Assembly: GCA_030148165.1 (NCBI GenBank)
Contig: JASBTZ010000003.1
Location: 930,001-994,000 of the forward strand
DNA from: Bacteroidota bacterium
GTDB lineage: Bacteria > Bacteroidota > Bacteroidia > Flavobacteriales_D > Crocinitomicaceae
Length of the DNA stretch: 64,000 nt
Direction of reading: 5' to 3'
Shown piece by piece: positions 46,282-55,013 of the stretch (positions within the stretch are counted from its first letter, which is position 1; every line of letters begins with the position of its first letter). The notes under the pieces are model-generated. The model ran no database searches, was not told the DNA's origin, and was given only the letters and a program-made list of their open reading frames with translations. The translations under genes were made by a program, and so were the position numbers.

Positions 46282-48072
46282 ATGGCAGAGAAGAAAATTT
46301 CATTTGGCAGAATATTTTGGCCCAGTTTGTGGGCAGCATTGATCGTTTCGGTGCTCGGAATTCTTATCTGGATCCTCGTAATCGCAGGATTCATGAGTGG
46401 TTTTGAACCGAAAGCGATGGAAGTAAAAGAAAATACGGTCTTACACATGACCCTGAACGGTACAATTGCCGACAGAAGTGAAACCAGTATTGACCCCTTC
46501 AGTCTTACTGTTGATGGTAGCCTTGGATTACCATCGATTCTTCATGCAATTGAAAAGGCCAAAACAGATGATAATATCAAAGGGATCTTTCTTGAGATAG
46601 GCTCTTTATATTGCGGATTAGCGACAGCCAAAGAAATTCGCGATGCCATTAACGATTTCGAAGAAAGTGGAAAATTTGTTGTCGCTTATAATGGAGGCGA
46701 AGCGATCACAACAATCGAATATTACATTTCATCCGCAGCAAATGAGCTCTATGGATTTCCTACTTCCAATGTTCAATTCCTTGGATTGGGAGCTGAGTTG
46801 ATGTTCTTTAAAAACACGCTGGATGATCTAGGAGTTGAGGCTCAGGTGATCCGTGGTTCTGATAATCACTTTAAGTCTGCCGTGGAACCATTCTTCAGAG
46901 AAAACATGAGTGACTCAGCGCGACATCAAACAGAAACTTACATCAACGCAATCTGGGATGAAATGCTTCAGGCGATCAGTACAGATCGTAATATTTCTGT
47001 TAAGAAGCTGGACCAGTTGGCAGATGATGCTTCTGTTCTGAATGTAGAAGATGCTGTGAAACACAAACTGATTGATGAAACAAAATATCGTGACGAAGTT
47101 TTGAAGCTTATTGCTGACAAAATGGATAATGTTAAAGTAGACGATATTGAACTGTTTGCATTTAGAAAATATGCGAAGAAGAAATTTTATCAGGACCAGA
47201 CCCTGACCAAAGCAGATGATCCGAATGTTGCTGTAATCCTTGCAGAGGGAGCTGTTACAACTGATGGAGAAGGATTGACTTCCAAAGAGATTTGCAAGTT
47301 GTTCAATGAGGTTCGAAATGACGACAACATCAAAACGGTTGTATTCCGGATCAATAGCCCGGGTGGAAGTGCATTAGCAAGCGATGAGATCTGGAGAGAA
47401 GTGAAGCTGACCAATGATAAAAAGAAGGTCATTGTATCAATGGGTAATGTTGCTGCATCAGGTGGCTACTATATTGCAGCTCCTGCGAGTTATATTTTCG
47501 CACAACCAACAACAATTACCGGTTCAATTGGTGTCTTTGGAATCATCCCCTATACAGGTGATATGATGAAAGATAAACTGGGTATTACATTCGATCGTGT
47601 AGCTACGAATCAGCATAGCGTCTTAACTACGAATCGCAGACTTTCGGAAGAAGAATTCGCATTGATTCAAAAGAATGTAGACAACATCTACGGTGATTTC
47701 AAACAACGTGTTGCAGATGGTCGTGGTATGACAACAAAGCAAGTTGGAGTTGTTGGCCGTGGTCGCGTATGGACGGGAGTTGATGCAAAACGAGTTGGTT
47801 TGGTTGACGAGTTGGGTGGATTGAATGATGCCATCGACTATGCTGTTGAAAAAGCAGGAATCAAAGAGCCTAAGGTGTTGTACTACCCACATGTGAAGCA
47901 AGACAAGTTAGGAGAGTTCATCGCACAACTGGAGCAAGAAAATGAGAGTGTTGAGATTAGCACTGGCATGGAACTCCCGAAAGAGTTGAAAGACTATTAT
48001 GCAAAACTTAAAGAACTGGAAGGTTACTCAGGAATTCAAATGCGATTGCCGTTTAACCTGACGATCAAGTAA
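46282..48072 (+). CDS. sppA: Signal peptide peptidase SppA, 67-kDa type
   Basis: 596 residues from the ATG at 46282 (MAEKKISFGRIFWPSLWAAL); an in-frame TTG at 46258 lies in the promoter box and is rejected. One N-terminal helix (~14-36) anchors two tandem peptidase S49 domains. The general-base Lys is in HFKSAVEPFFRE (~195-206) of the first domain, and the nucleophilic Ser is in GNVAASGGYYIAA (~388-400) of the second, as in E. coli SppA. It degrades cleaved signal peptides and may act on other membrane peptides. A strong terminator follows. Confidence 0.95.
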   Translation: MAEKKISFGRIFWPSLWAALIVSVLGILIWILVIAGFMSGFEPKAMEVKENTVLHMTLNGTIADRSETSIDPFSLTVDGSLGLPSILHAIEKAKTDDNIKGIFLEIGSLYCGLATAKEIRDAINDFEESGKFVVAYNGGEAITTIEYYISSAANELYGFPTSNVQFLGLGAELMFFKNTLDDLGVEAQVIRGSDNHFKSAVEPFFRENMSDSARHQTETYINAIWDEMLQAISTDRNISVKKLDQLADDASVLNVEDAVKHKLIDETKYRDEVLKLIADKMDNVKVDDIELFAFRKYAKKKFYQDQTLTKADDPNVAVILAEGAVTTDGEGLTSKEICKLFNEVRNDDNIKTVVFRINSPGGSALASDEIWREVKLTNDKKKVIVSMGNVAASGGYYIAAPASYIFAQPTTITGSIGVFGIIPYTGDMMKDKLGITFDRVATNQHSVLTTNRRLSEEEFALIQKNVDNIYGDFKQRVADGRGMTTKQVGVVGRGRVWTGVDAKRVGLVDELGGLNDAIDYAVEKAGIKEPKVLYYPHVKQDKLGEFIAQLEQENESVEISTGMELPKELKDYYAKLKELEGYSGIQMRLPFNLTIK

Positions 48073-48092
48073 TATAAATTTTCGTTTTTGAT

Positions 48093-48120
48093 AAAAGCCA
48101 CACCTCGTTGTGGCTTTTTT
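48093..48120 (+). terminator. Intrinsic terminator after sppA
   Basis: Perfect 10-bp stem AAAAGCCACA (48093-48102) / TGTGGCTTTT (48109-48118) with a 6-nt loop and a T tract. Clear rho-independent terminator for the plus strand. Confidence 0.93.
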
Positions 48121-48142
48121 TATATTTTGGACCTTATCACGC

Positions 48143-48667
48143 ATGATCAGACAGCTCGTATTTATATCGGTACTTATTTTTCAGGCATTCGTTACGCATG
48201 CACAGACTGACTCTTTGAAGAAAAATGTACTGTATATGGAAACAGGTGGTCCCGGCGGTTTAGTATCCTACAGCTATGGCAGATCACTGCTTGTGAAGCC
48301 TTCCTATGATTTTGGGCTTATTGGCGGTATTGGAGCTATGCGTTTCATAGACTTCAGAGGAATCTTTAACCCCGATCTTGTGTTCTTTTCAAACCTCAAT
48401 TTCGATTTTTCAGCTGCAAGGCTCATTGGTTGGTCTGAGGCAAATGGTTTCGAGTTGATTCTTGGACATGCAATGGCTAGTTCTGTCATTGCGGGCACGA
48501 TCGATTCCTATGAACGATCAAGTAAACAGCACGGTTTCGCTGGTGTTTATTACCGCTATAATTTCCAAAAAAATGGCCTGCGCGTACGTGTTGGATTTAC
48601 ACCGATCCTGGAAGAATACAGCTATTTCCAACCCTGGTATGCACTAACTGTTGGTTATCGATTTTAA
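48143..48667 (+). CDS. Small exported beta-barrel-like protein
   Basis: 174 residues from the ATG at 48143, which begins a signal peptide (MIRQLVFISVLIFQAFVTHAQ); an upstream in-frame start lies in the terminator. The mature chain has beta-strand character with Gly-rich turns (GGPGGLVSYSYGRSLLV, FGLIGGIGAMRFIDFRG) and ends in an aromatic strand with terminal Phe (ALTVGYRF), the hallmark of BamA-inserted outer-membrane proteins. First gene of a three-gene set: its TAA overlaps the next ATG. Confidence 0.75.
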   Translation: MIRQLVFISVLIFQAFVTHAQTDSLKKNVLYMETGGPGGLVSYSYGRSLLVKPSYDFGLIGGIGAMRFIDFRGIFNPDLVFFSNLNFDFSAARLIGWSEANGFELILGHAMASSVIAGTIDSYERSSKQHGFAGVYYRYNFQKNGLRVRVGFTPILEEYSYFQPWYALTVGYRF

Positions 48668-49497
48668 TGAAACGGATTGCTATACATATCGTTCTTGTTA
48701 TTCTCATCATGGCTTCTTGTAAAAAGCATGATTTTACAATCAATAATTTGAACAATGGTGTCATTGAAATCCTGGGGCACGGTGGCAGTGGCGTTAGCTC
48801 GCTGTACCCCATTGATGCGCTTGAGTCAATTCTTAATTGTCTGAATAAAGACAGTGAAGGTAGTGAGATGGATCTTCAAATAACCAGCGATAATGTAATC
48901 GTTTTGTATCACGACGAGTTACTTGAAAGCAATACGACGGGTGAAGGCAAAATTCGTGACCACACCTGGGCGGAAATACAGGAGTTTCGTTATGCTGCTA
49001 CGCCATACAGCGCTTATGGAATTAGCTCGCTGGAAATGCTCATTGATGCTGTTGGACAATCACAGGACTATCGCTTTTCATTCGATATCAAGGTGAATAA
49101 ATCTGAAAACGAATCTATTTCGCAATATATAGCAGATTTCACTAACACACTCGATAGTATAATCGATCAGTATAACTACGAATCAAATGTTTTTATCGAA
49201 GCTCAGAATACGGACTTTTTAAATGCGTTTCAGTTACTTAATCCCAACGTTAAACTCTTTTATTATCCGCAGGAATTTCAGCTTGGATTCGATATTGCGA
49301 TGAGTTCAGGATACGATGGCATTACCATGTCGAATGATCTTATCACAGAAGCAGATGTTGTTACTGCTCACAACGCGGGCTTACAAGTCATTATCTGGCG
49401 AACCCATAATCAAAAAGAACACATTGACGCCATCGAAAAAAATCCCGATATTATTGAAACTGATAATCTTGACAATCTGATTAAATTGCTGAAATGA
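48667..49497 (+). CDS. Lipoprotein glycerophosphodiester phosphodiesterase
   Basis: 276 residues. Lipobox IMASC (Cys18) predicts a lipoprotein. GDPD (PI-PLC-like TIM barrel) catalytic residues are visible: LGHGGSG (~36-42, first His; normal families read HRG), SEMDLQITSDNVIVLYHDE (~62-80, Glu-Asp metal ligands and second His) and RFSFDIKVNKSE (~137-148). It should hydrolyse glycerophosphodiesters to glycerol-3-phosphate and an alcohol. The R to G change in the HRG motif is a mild departure. Overlaps both neighbours (TAATG before, ATGA after), so the three genes are coupled. Confidence 0.88.
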   Translation: MKRIAIHIVLVILIMASCKKHDFTINNLNNGVIEILGHGGSGVSSLYPIDALESILNCLNKDSEGSEMDLQITSDNVIVLYHDELLESNTTGEGKIRDHTWAEIQEFRYAATPYSAYGISSLEMLIDAVGQSQDYRFSFDIKVNKSENESISQYIADFTNTLDSIIDQYNYESNVFIEAQNTDFLNAFQLLNPNVKLFYYPQEFQLGFDIAMSSGYDGITMSNDLITEADVVTAHNAGLQVIIWRTHNQKEHIDAIEKNPDIIETDNLDNLIKLLK

Positions 49498-50369
49498 GAA
49501 TATTCTGGATTACCATATTAGTAAGTCTGCTGAGTTCCTGTGCGTTTGATAAGATCTTTCTTCATCCCTATGAGTTGGATGAGAGTTCTAACTTTAAACA
49601 ATACGATGAGGACAAAGAAGATACCTTATTCCTCAATTTTGAAGATAAGGAACCGGTCTTTTCCATGCCTTCGGCACCTGACTATGACCTTGGATATGAA
49701 ATTAAAACACATACTGTGGTCAATTCTAACGGTGATTCCTTGAATGCCTGGCATATTATACCGGAAGAATCAAATGGAATCGGAATTTATTTCTTGCATG
49801 GAAACGCTGGTAATGTGGTTTACCAATATAAGTTGATGACCCCTTTGGTTGAAAAGGGATATTCTGTTTTCATGATCGATTACAGTGGTTTTGGCTTCTC
49901 ACAGGGTGAATCGACAAGACAAAACGTGGTTCAGGATGCCTATGCAGGAATGGAGTATTTTCTGGCGAATCCGGAATTAAGAGGTGATCAATCGATACTG
50001 TTCGGGCAGTCGCTTGGTGGACACCTTTCGTATGTGGTTGCTATCAAGTATCAGGAGCAACTCGACGCGATGGTCACCGAGGGAGCTTTTTCTTGTCATA
50101 AAGACATTGCAGGGTCCAGCTTTCCTGTAGTAGGAAGATTTTGCACCAGAGAAATGTATAGTGCAGAAGACAGTATTTCTTCGATCCGAATTCCAAAGCT
50201 GATCATTCACAGCACAGAAGACAAGGTGGTACCATTTAGTCACGGTGAGGAGCTTTTTGAGAAAGCGGCTGAGCCGAAGACCTTTTATCAGATCGATAAA
50301 CCTCATATTCGGGGTACGATCTATTATACGGACAGCATCGATTATAAGATCAAAAACATGCTGAAATAA
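49494..50369 (+). CDS. Lipoprotein alpha/beta hydrolase
   Basis: 291 residues. Lipobox LLSSC (Cys16). The alpha/beta-hydrolase fold shows the oxyanion HGNAGN (~100-105), nucleophile elbow GQSLGG (Ser ~170), the acid Asp in HSTEDKVVPF (~241-250) and the final His in DKPHIRG (~273-279). Resembles the YfhR/BEM46-type hydrolases; substrate unknown but likely an ester or acyl group in the envelope. Its ATG overlaps the GDPD stop codon. Confidence 0.9.
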   Translation: MRIFWITILVSLLSSCAFDKIFLHPYELDESSNFKQYDEDKEDTLFLNFEDKEPVFSMPSAPDYDLGYEIKTHTVVNSNGDSLNAWHIIPEESNGIGIYFLHGNAGNVVYQYKLMTPLVEKGYSVFMIDYSGFGFSQGESTRQNVVQDAYAGMEYFLANPELRGDQSILFGQSLGGHLSYVVAIKYQEQLDAMVTEGAFSCHKDIAGSSFPVVGRFCTREMYSAEDSISSIRIPKLIIHSTEDKVVPFSHGEELFEKAAEPKTFYQIDKPHIRGTIYYTDSIDYKIKNMLK

Positions 50370-50389
50370 AAAAGGGAGCCTCAGCTCCC
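50368..50389 (-). terminator. Intrinsic terminator for the small exported protein gene
   Basis: GGGAGC (50374-50379) ctca GCTCCC (50384-50389); on the minus strand the stem is followed by TTTTTT, so it ends the gene that stops at 50396. On the plus strand it lacks a T tract. Confidence 0.8.
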
Positions 50390-50395
50390 TCCCCG

Positions 50396-50713
50396 TTACT
50401 CTTTTTCAAAGATAAAGCGGTAGCGGTAAACCTGTTCCTCATCATAATCTGAGGTCAATACGATCTTCTCCAGACGATTTTTCACTTTTTCTTTAAGTTC
50501 TTTGGATGATGACTCAATCTTTAAGATCTTGATCTTATCGTTGTGAACTTTAAAAATGACGTTTGTATAATTAATTTCATCTCCCAGTTCTACATCGCTT
50601 AGATCGATGATCGTCTTTCTGCTAATTTCTTTAAATAGGGTTGGTCCATTACCCGCGAATACGCTTGTTCCGATTAAAAGACTCAATGCTACTAACAATC
50701 CTTTTACTTTCAT
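50396..50713 (-). CDS. Small exported hypothetical protein
   Basis: 105 residues with a signal peptide (MKVKGLLVALSLLIGTSVFAG). The mature ~84 residues are charged, with a beta-rich pattern (IIDLSDVELGDEINYTNVIFKV, RYRFIFEKE). No family recognised; the last residues (YRYRFIFEKE) repeat alternate hydrophobics. It is flanked by two minus-strand terminators (its own at 50368-50389, and that of trigger factor at 50776-50807). Confidence 0.72.
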   Translation of the reverse strand: MKVKGLLVALSLLIGTSVFAGNGPTLFKEISRKTIIDLSDVELGDEINYTNVIFKVHNDKIKILKIESSSKELKEKVKNRLEKIVLTSDYDEEQVYRYRFIFEKE

Positions 50714-50775
50714 TACTGTTCGTTTTTCTGTGTTTGTATGTAGGACTGATTCGATTCAAATAAGTTACAAGCGGA

Positions 50776-50807
50776 CACAAAAAAACCCTTCCAATTTGGA
50801 AGGGTTT
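50776..50807 (-). terminator. Intrinsic terminator after trigger factor
   Basis: Perfect 10-bp stem AAACCCTTCC (50783-50792) / GGAAGGGTTT (50798-50807) with a 5-nt loop; on the minus strand it runs into TTTTTTT. Ends tig. Confidence 0.9.
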
Positions 50808-50826
50808 CAACTAAGTAACTTTCTGT

Positions 50827-52179
50827 TTATTTCGAAGCCAGCTCAACAAAATCGTCGTAGCTTATAGCCTTCTCATTCATCTTCACCGTTTGCTTGAAGA
50901 ACTCAGTAAGTTTTCTTTCTGCCATCATATCGTAAATTCGATTTGCTTCATCTTTATTCTGAAGAATTCGCATTGCCGATTCGGTCAATTCTTTCTCATC
51001 CGGAGCAGGCATTCCGTATTGTGCATAATTGCTTATGATCAATCCTTTTGTAAAGTTGATTACTTCTTCATGCTCCAATTTAATATCATTATCCTTGAAG
51101 ATCTTACCCTGGATCAATTGCCATTTAAGACCTTTAGCATAACCGTCGTATTCCTTTTCGATCTGCTCATCAGAAATCTCCGCATCGTTGTTGAATTTGA
51201 TCCAACGCTTCAGGAAGTCATTCGGTAGCTCAATCTTCGTTTTTTCCAATAGGTTTTCGTAAACATTTCTTACAAAGAGCTTATCCGAGTCATTCACAAA
51301 CATTCCTTCAAGATCTGTCTTAACTCTTTCTTTAAGCTCTTTTTCATTGTTAACAACTCCCTCACCAAACAGCTTATCAAATAATTCCTGATTAAGTTCT
51401 GCTGGCTCCATCACCTTGATCTCATTCACGGTCAACTGAAACTTATCTGATACGTTTTCCAGATCTTCCTCCTTGATTCCAAGCATTGCAGCTGTATCTG
51501 CTCCTCCTTTGGAAACGGCATTCGGATCAACAATTACTTTATCTCCAACTTTCGCTCCTGTAAGTGCTTTCTTCGCCTTCTTGTCTTCAACAAACTCCAT
51601 TGATACCGTAGAAGTGTGAAGAATCCCTCCTTCTTTGATACTCTCATCATCATTGAGTTCAACGAATTGTGCGAGAATCATGTCTTTTTCACCAACAGCA
51701 TCACCTGATACCAGTTTGCCGTATCTTCTCTGGAGATCTTCGATCTGCTGATTAATGAGCTTATCATCTATTTTTACTTTCACGTAATCAAACTTGCTCT
51801 TTGGAGTCAAGGGCACGTTGAAATCAGGAGCTAGTCCTATATCAAAGATGAATTCGAAGGTCTCCGGGTTACTAAAATCTCCTTTGAAATTTTCATCCTT
51901 TCCGGGAATCGGATTACCAAGAATATTGAGCTCATTCTCCGTGATGTATTTGTTAAGTGTTTCATTAACTACTTTGTTCAATTCTTCCGAAAGAACAGCC
52001 GTTCCATATTGTTTCTTAACCAATCCAAAAGGTACATGTCCGGGACGGAATCCTGGTACCTTTGCAGTTTTACGATAACGGTCTAATGTGTTTTTAACAC
52101 TATCCGCGTAATCTTTTGGTTCTAATTTAACGGTCAATACCGCATTCAAATCGTCGATGTCTTCTCGAACTACTTCCAT
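50827..52179 (-). CDS. tig: Trigger factor, ribosome-associated chaperone
   Basis: 450 residues. The N-terminal ribosome-binding domain includes KVPGFRPGHVPFGLVKKQYG (~40-59; the E. coli GFRxGKxP loop), the central PPIase-like (FKBP) region is ~155-240, and the C-terminal helical cradle follows. It shelters nascent chains at the exit tunnel. MEVVREDIDDLNAVLTVKL is the typical Bacteroidota start. Downstream of tRNA-Leu but behind that gene's own terminator. Confidence 0.95.
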   Translation of the reverse strand: MEVVREDIDDLNAVLTVKLEPKDYADSVKNTLDRYRKTAKVPGFRPGHVPFGLVKKQYGTAVLSEELNKVVNETLNKYITENELNILGNPIPGKDENFKGDFSNPETFEFIFDIGLAPDFNVPLTPKSKFDYVKVKIDDKLINQQIEDLQRRYGKLVSGDAVGEKDMILAQFVELNDDESIKEGGILHTSTVSMEFVEDKKAKKALTGAKVGDKVIVDPNAVSKGGADTAAMLGIKEEDLENVSDKFQLTVNEIKVMEPAELNQELFDKLFGEGVVNNEKELKERVKTDLEGMFVNDSDKLFVRNVYENLLEKTKIELPNDFLKRWIKFNNDAEISDEQIEKEYDGYAKGLKWQLIQGKIFKDNDIKLEHEEVINFTKGLIISNYAQYGMPAPDEKELTESAMRILQNKDEANRIYDMMAERKLTEFFKQTVKMNEKAISYDDFVELASK

Positions 52180-52203
52180 TGCTTTGTTTTTCCTTCTATG
52201 CTA

Positions 52204-52235
52204 AACAAAAAATGGTATAAGCTACCTTATACCAT
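52204..52235 (-). terminator. Terminator downstream of tRNA-Leu
   Basis: Perfect 10-bp stem ATGGTATAAG (52212-52221) / CTTATACCAT (52226-52235), 4-nt loop; on the minus strand it is followed by TTTTTT. Bounds the tRNA transcript and isolates tig. Confidence 0.88.
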
Positions 52236-52246
52236 CTTTTTTGAAC

Positions 52247-52331
52247 TGGTGCGGATGGAGGGAGTCGAACCCCCACGCCTCACGGCACTAGATCCTAAGT
52301 CTAGCGTGTCTACCAATTTCACCACATCCGC
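52247..52331 (-). tRNA. tRNA-Leu (anticodon UAG)
   Basis: 85 nt with CCA encoded (52247-52249). Acceptor stem GCGGATG / CATCCGC, D arm GTGGTGAAATTGGTAGAC, anticodon stem CTAGA/TCTAG with loop CTTAGGA giving anticodon TAG (52297-52295), a long variable arm (TGCCGTGAGGCG) as expected for a class II tRNA, and T arm GGGGGTTCGACTCCC. Reads CUA and other CUN leucine codons. All paired segments match, so the call is firm. Confidence 0.97.
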
Positions 52332-52395
52332 TTGCTTATTTTCGGACTCGATCGCCCTTAAGCATATTTCAAATCCATTTCGTTAAAATGGTGTG

Positions 52396-52424
52396 CAAAG
52401 ATATTTATTTATTTTAAATACAAA
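52396..52424 (-). promoter_or_regulatory. Candidate -33/-7 promoter for tRNA-Leu
   Basis: Minus-strand TTTG (52424-52421) followed by a 17-nt spacer and TATCTTTG (52403-52396), an exact -7 box about 64 nt before the tRNA 5' end. The best-formed two-part promoter in the window. Confidence 0.5.
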
Positions 52425-52516
52425 AAAGTTCGGCCAGAAAAATCGCCACTGGAAACATCTTGATAAATTGTGAATAAGTACTCTGAAATCAAGCGGTAAA
52501 AGGAATTATTTACTCG

Positions 52517-52524
52517 TATTTTTG
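52517..52524 (+). promoter_or_regulatory. TAnnTTTG -7 box (TATTTTTG) for the flavin reductase gene
   Basis: Exact consensus 20 nt before the ATG at 52545. No clear -33 element. Confidence 0.45.
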
Positions 52525-52544
52525 TCATTGCGAAAACGAGGTAC

Positions 52545-53441
52545 ATGTTGACAATCGATCCAAAAGAAATAACGATCCCACAATTGCATCAATACTTGCT
52601 TGGATCCATAGGTCCTAGACCTATTGCTTTTGCCTCGACTGTTGATGCGGATGGTATCGACAATCTCGCTCCATTCAGCTTTTTCAATGTATTCAGTGCC
52701 AATCCACCAATTTTAATCTTCTCGCCTGCGAGAAGCGGTCGTACGAATACCACCAAAGACACCTATAACAATGTGAAGGTCGTACCGGAAGTGGTTATCA
52801 ATGTGGTGACCTACGATATGGTGCATCAAATGAGTTTGGCAAGCTCCCCATTTAAACCGGAGGAAAGTGAATTCATTAAAGCGGGTTTTACACCATTGGA
52901 TTCAGAGACGATCAAACCAAAACGTGTAGCGGAATCACCCATTCAATTGGAGTGTAAAGTGAATGAAGTGCGCGAACTGGGTGATCAGGGCGCCGCTGGT
53001 AATCTGGTGATCTGCGAGGTAACGCGTATTCATATCAATGAAGCTGTTTTGGACGATAATCAAATGGTAGATCAGGAAAAGATTGACCTCGTTGCTAGAA
53101 TGGGAGGTAATTGGTACTGTCGTGCGAACGCGGATTCGATGTTCGAGATCACAAAACCAATAATGACTGTTGGCATCGGATATGATCAGCTCCCGGAAGA
53201 CATTCGTTCCAGTGATATACTAAGTGCGAATGACCTTGGTCAGTTGGCGGGAATCGAAGAGCTACCCAATGAAACAGATGTGAATGAATTCAAGCTTCTG
53301 GAATTGAGTGATTTATTCTTATCTTTAGAAGACGAACCAGCAAAGCTTGAATTAGAGCTTCACAAGCAAGCGAAAGAATTATTAAAAGAAAACAAACTAA
53401 CCGAAGCCTGGATGACTTTACTGGCATTCAACAACGGCTGA
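52545..53441 (+). CDS. Flavin reductase-like domain protein
   Basis: 298 residues. The N-terminal ~190 residues fit the flavin reductase / FMN-binding split barrel: LLGSIGPRPIAFASTVDADG (~18-37), NLAPFSFFNVFSANPPIL (~41-58) and VINVVTYDMVHQMSL (~84-98). The C-terminal ~100 residues are helical and acidic (ELELHKQAKELLKENKLTEAW). Such proteins bind FMN and reduce it, or use it in an unknown redox reaction; the partner is not apparent. Confidence 0.88.
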   Translation: MLTIDPKEITIPQLHQYLLGSIGPRPIAFASTVDADGIDNLAPFSFFNVFSANPPILIFSPARSGRTNTTKDTYNNVKVVPEVVINVVTYDMVHQMSLASSPFKPEESEFIKAGFTPLDSETIKPKRVAESPIQLECKVNEVRELGDQGAAGNLVICEVTRIHINEAVLDDNQMVDQEKIDLVARMGGNWYCRANADSMFEITKPIMTVGIGYDQLPEDIRSSDILSANDLGQLAGIEELPNETDVNEFKLLELSDLFLSLEDEPAKLELELHKQAKELLKENKLTEAWMTLLAFNNG

Positions 53442-53466
53442 ATAACAAACAATAACAAACACAATT

Positions 53467-53853
53467 ATGTTCAAATTAACAGGTACACTAAAGATTATTA
53501 ACGACACTCAACAAGTCACCGAGAAGTTCTCAAAGCGTGAATTTGTAGTTACGGAGTCTTCAAGCATGTATCCGCAGGATATCTTATTCCAGGCGGTTCA
53601 GGATAAATGTTCTATGTTGGATGGTTATCACACAGGTGATCAGGTTGAGGTATCGTTTAACCTACGAGGAAGAGAGTGGACAAGTCCACAGGGAGAAGTA
53701 AAGTATTTCAACTCGCTTGATGCATGGCGCATCGAGAAAGTAGCACAAGGAATGCCACAAGGAGGTCCTTCAGAAATGAACCTGGAAAAAGAGACTGTAG
53801 ACATTCCTTCATCGGCAACGGAGTCGGAAGAAGACGACGATCTACCGTTTTAA
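53467..53853 (+). CDS. DUF3127-domain protein (OB-fold-like, possible ssDNA binding)
   Basis: 128 residues. FKLTGTLKIINDTQQVTEKF, REFVVTE, QDILFQAVQDKCSML, GDQVEVSFNLRGREW and YFNSLDAWRIEKV match DUF3127, a Bacteroidota family with an OB-like beta barrel. The C-terminal tail ends in acidic residues and EEDDDLPF, closely resembling the acidic C-terminal tip (DDDIPF) of single-stranded DNA-binding protein that recruits repair enzymes. I infer, but cannot show, an SSB-like role. It follows the flavin reductase gene after 25 bp. Confidence 0.85.
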   Translation: MFKLTGTLKIINDTQQVTEKFSKREFVVTESSSMYPQDILFQAVQDKCSMLDGYHTGDQVEVSFNLRGREWTSPQGEVKYFNSLDAWRIEKVAQGMPQGGPSEMNLEKETVDIPSSATESEEDDDLPF

Positions 53854-53872
53854 GGAAAGACAAATAGAATTG

Positions 53873-53900
53873 AAAAGAGCCTCGATGAGGCTCTTTTTTT
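53873..53900 (+). terminator. Intrinsic terminator after the DUF3127 gene
   Basis: Perfect 11-bp stem AAAAGAGCCTC (53873-53883) / GAGGCTCTTTT (53887-53897) with a GAT loop and T tract. Confidence 0.93.
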
Positions 53901-53949
53901 ATTTAGTCTTTTTTCCTTAGGTTTTATATTTTTAGAAAAAGAATAAATC

Positions 53950-54978
53950 ATGCGATCACACTCACTGCTTATAAGTCTATCTCTGATTCTGATCAATTCC
54001 GTATACGCTCAATCCGATGAACAAAAAGGATTCGTAGAGATCTTCGCTCAGGTTGAAGATCGAGCACTGTATGTGGAAGGAAACAAAGTAGCTATTCTCG
54101 ACACAGCCGGAAATCAGCTGACTCCTCTCCTACCTTTGAAAGGAAATTACGAGTCAGTATTTATGTGGGATGGCTATTTGTATGCTCGTCGTGATGAGTC
54201 CTTTACACTGATAAATGAGGACAATAAAATGGGCGTTTTCAATGTGAATGGGGATATGCTCATGGATTTCATATATGATACCATCCGTACAGTTGAAGTC
54301 GTTGAACAATATGAAACCATTGATTATCTGTTTGTCGTAAGAGAAGGTAAGCAGTATGTCTTCAAGGATACCGCGAATCGGACTATGTTCGATGGATTTT
54401 CCTTTGATATAGATGGCGGAAAATGGTTGAATTCAGAGATTTACGTTGTAATCAAAGATGGTAAAGCCAAATTTGTGGACCTGCTTCAAATGACCATCGA
54501 CGATAAAGCTCCGGGATATTTAAAATACAATACCTCAAAAATATTTAGTCCTACCGGAGTTGGTATGGTCAATAAAATGGGGGATGTTCTTTTCCCTTTC
54601 GAATATGACCAAATAGGATTTTATTCAGAGCACAGCCCTTATTTTCAGATTAAAAAGGACAATAAAACGGGAGTAGCTCATTTTCCGAATGAGATTATTC
54701 TTCCCATGTCCTATGAACAAGTCAGATACCAGTGCGGTCATCATAATTTCGATGATGACTTTGAATTATTCTTAATCGTTCAGAAAGAAAAAGGCGGACC
54801 ATTTACACTTGCGGTGAAGAATGAAGGTTCAAACAAGTACGAAGAATCAGATAGATACACTTTCTCCGAAATTGAGTGCATCTACGATGACGAATTGGAT
54901 TTGAATTACACGCTGGTATTTTCCCCGGAAGGTAAACAAGGGGTTCTCAAAGACGACATGACGGTTGATTGGAAGTAG
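53950..54978 (+). CDS. Exported WG-repeat-like protein
   Basis: 342 residues with a signal peptide (LLISLSLILINSVYAQ). The body is a series of ~25-45-residue units with V.D..GN...P / F..NG...M.F.YD.I / VNKMGDVLFPFEYDQIGFY / TGVAHFPNEIILPMSYEQV patterns typical of WG (KWG) repeats, which form beta structures of unknown function. No catalytic motif. Begins 53 bp after the DUF3127 terminator. Confidence 0.8.
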   Translation: MRSHSLLISLSLILINSVYAQSDEQKGFVEIFAQVEDRALYVEGNKVAILDTAGNQLTPLLPLKGNYESVFMWDGYLYARRDESFTLINEDNKMGVFNVNGDMLMDFIYDTIRTVEVVEQYETIDYLFVVREGKQYVFKDTANRTMFDGFSFDIDGGKWLNSEIYVVIKDGKAKFVDLLQMTIDDKAPGYLKYNTSKIFSPTGVGMVNKMGDVLFPFEYDQIGFYSEHSPYFQIKKDNKTGVAHFPNEIILPMSYEQVRYQCGHHNFDDDFELFLIVQKEKGGPFTLAVKNEGSNKYEESDRYTFSEIECIYDDELDLNYTLVFSPEGKQGVLKDDMTVDWK

Positions 54979-55013
54979 GCATGACAAAAATATATTGTTT
55001 CTGACTCAGCCAA

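Noticed and set aside
52198-52386. 62-codon plus-strand open frame near 52.2-52.4 kb
   Set aside because: It covers the tRNA-Leu gene and its terminator, so it is accidental.
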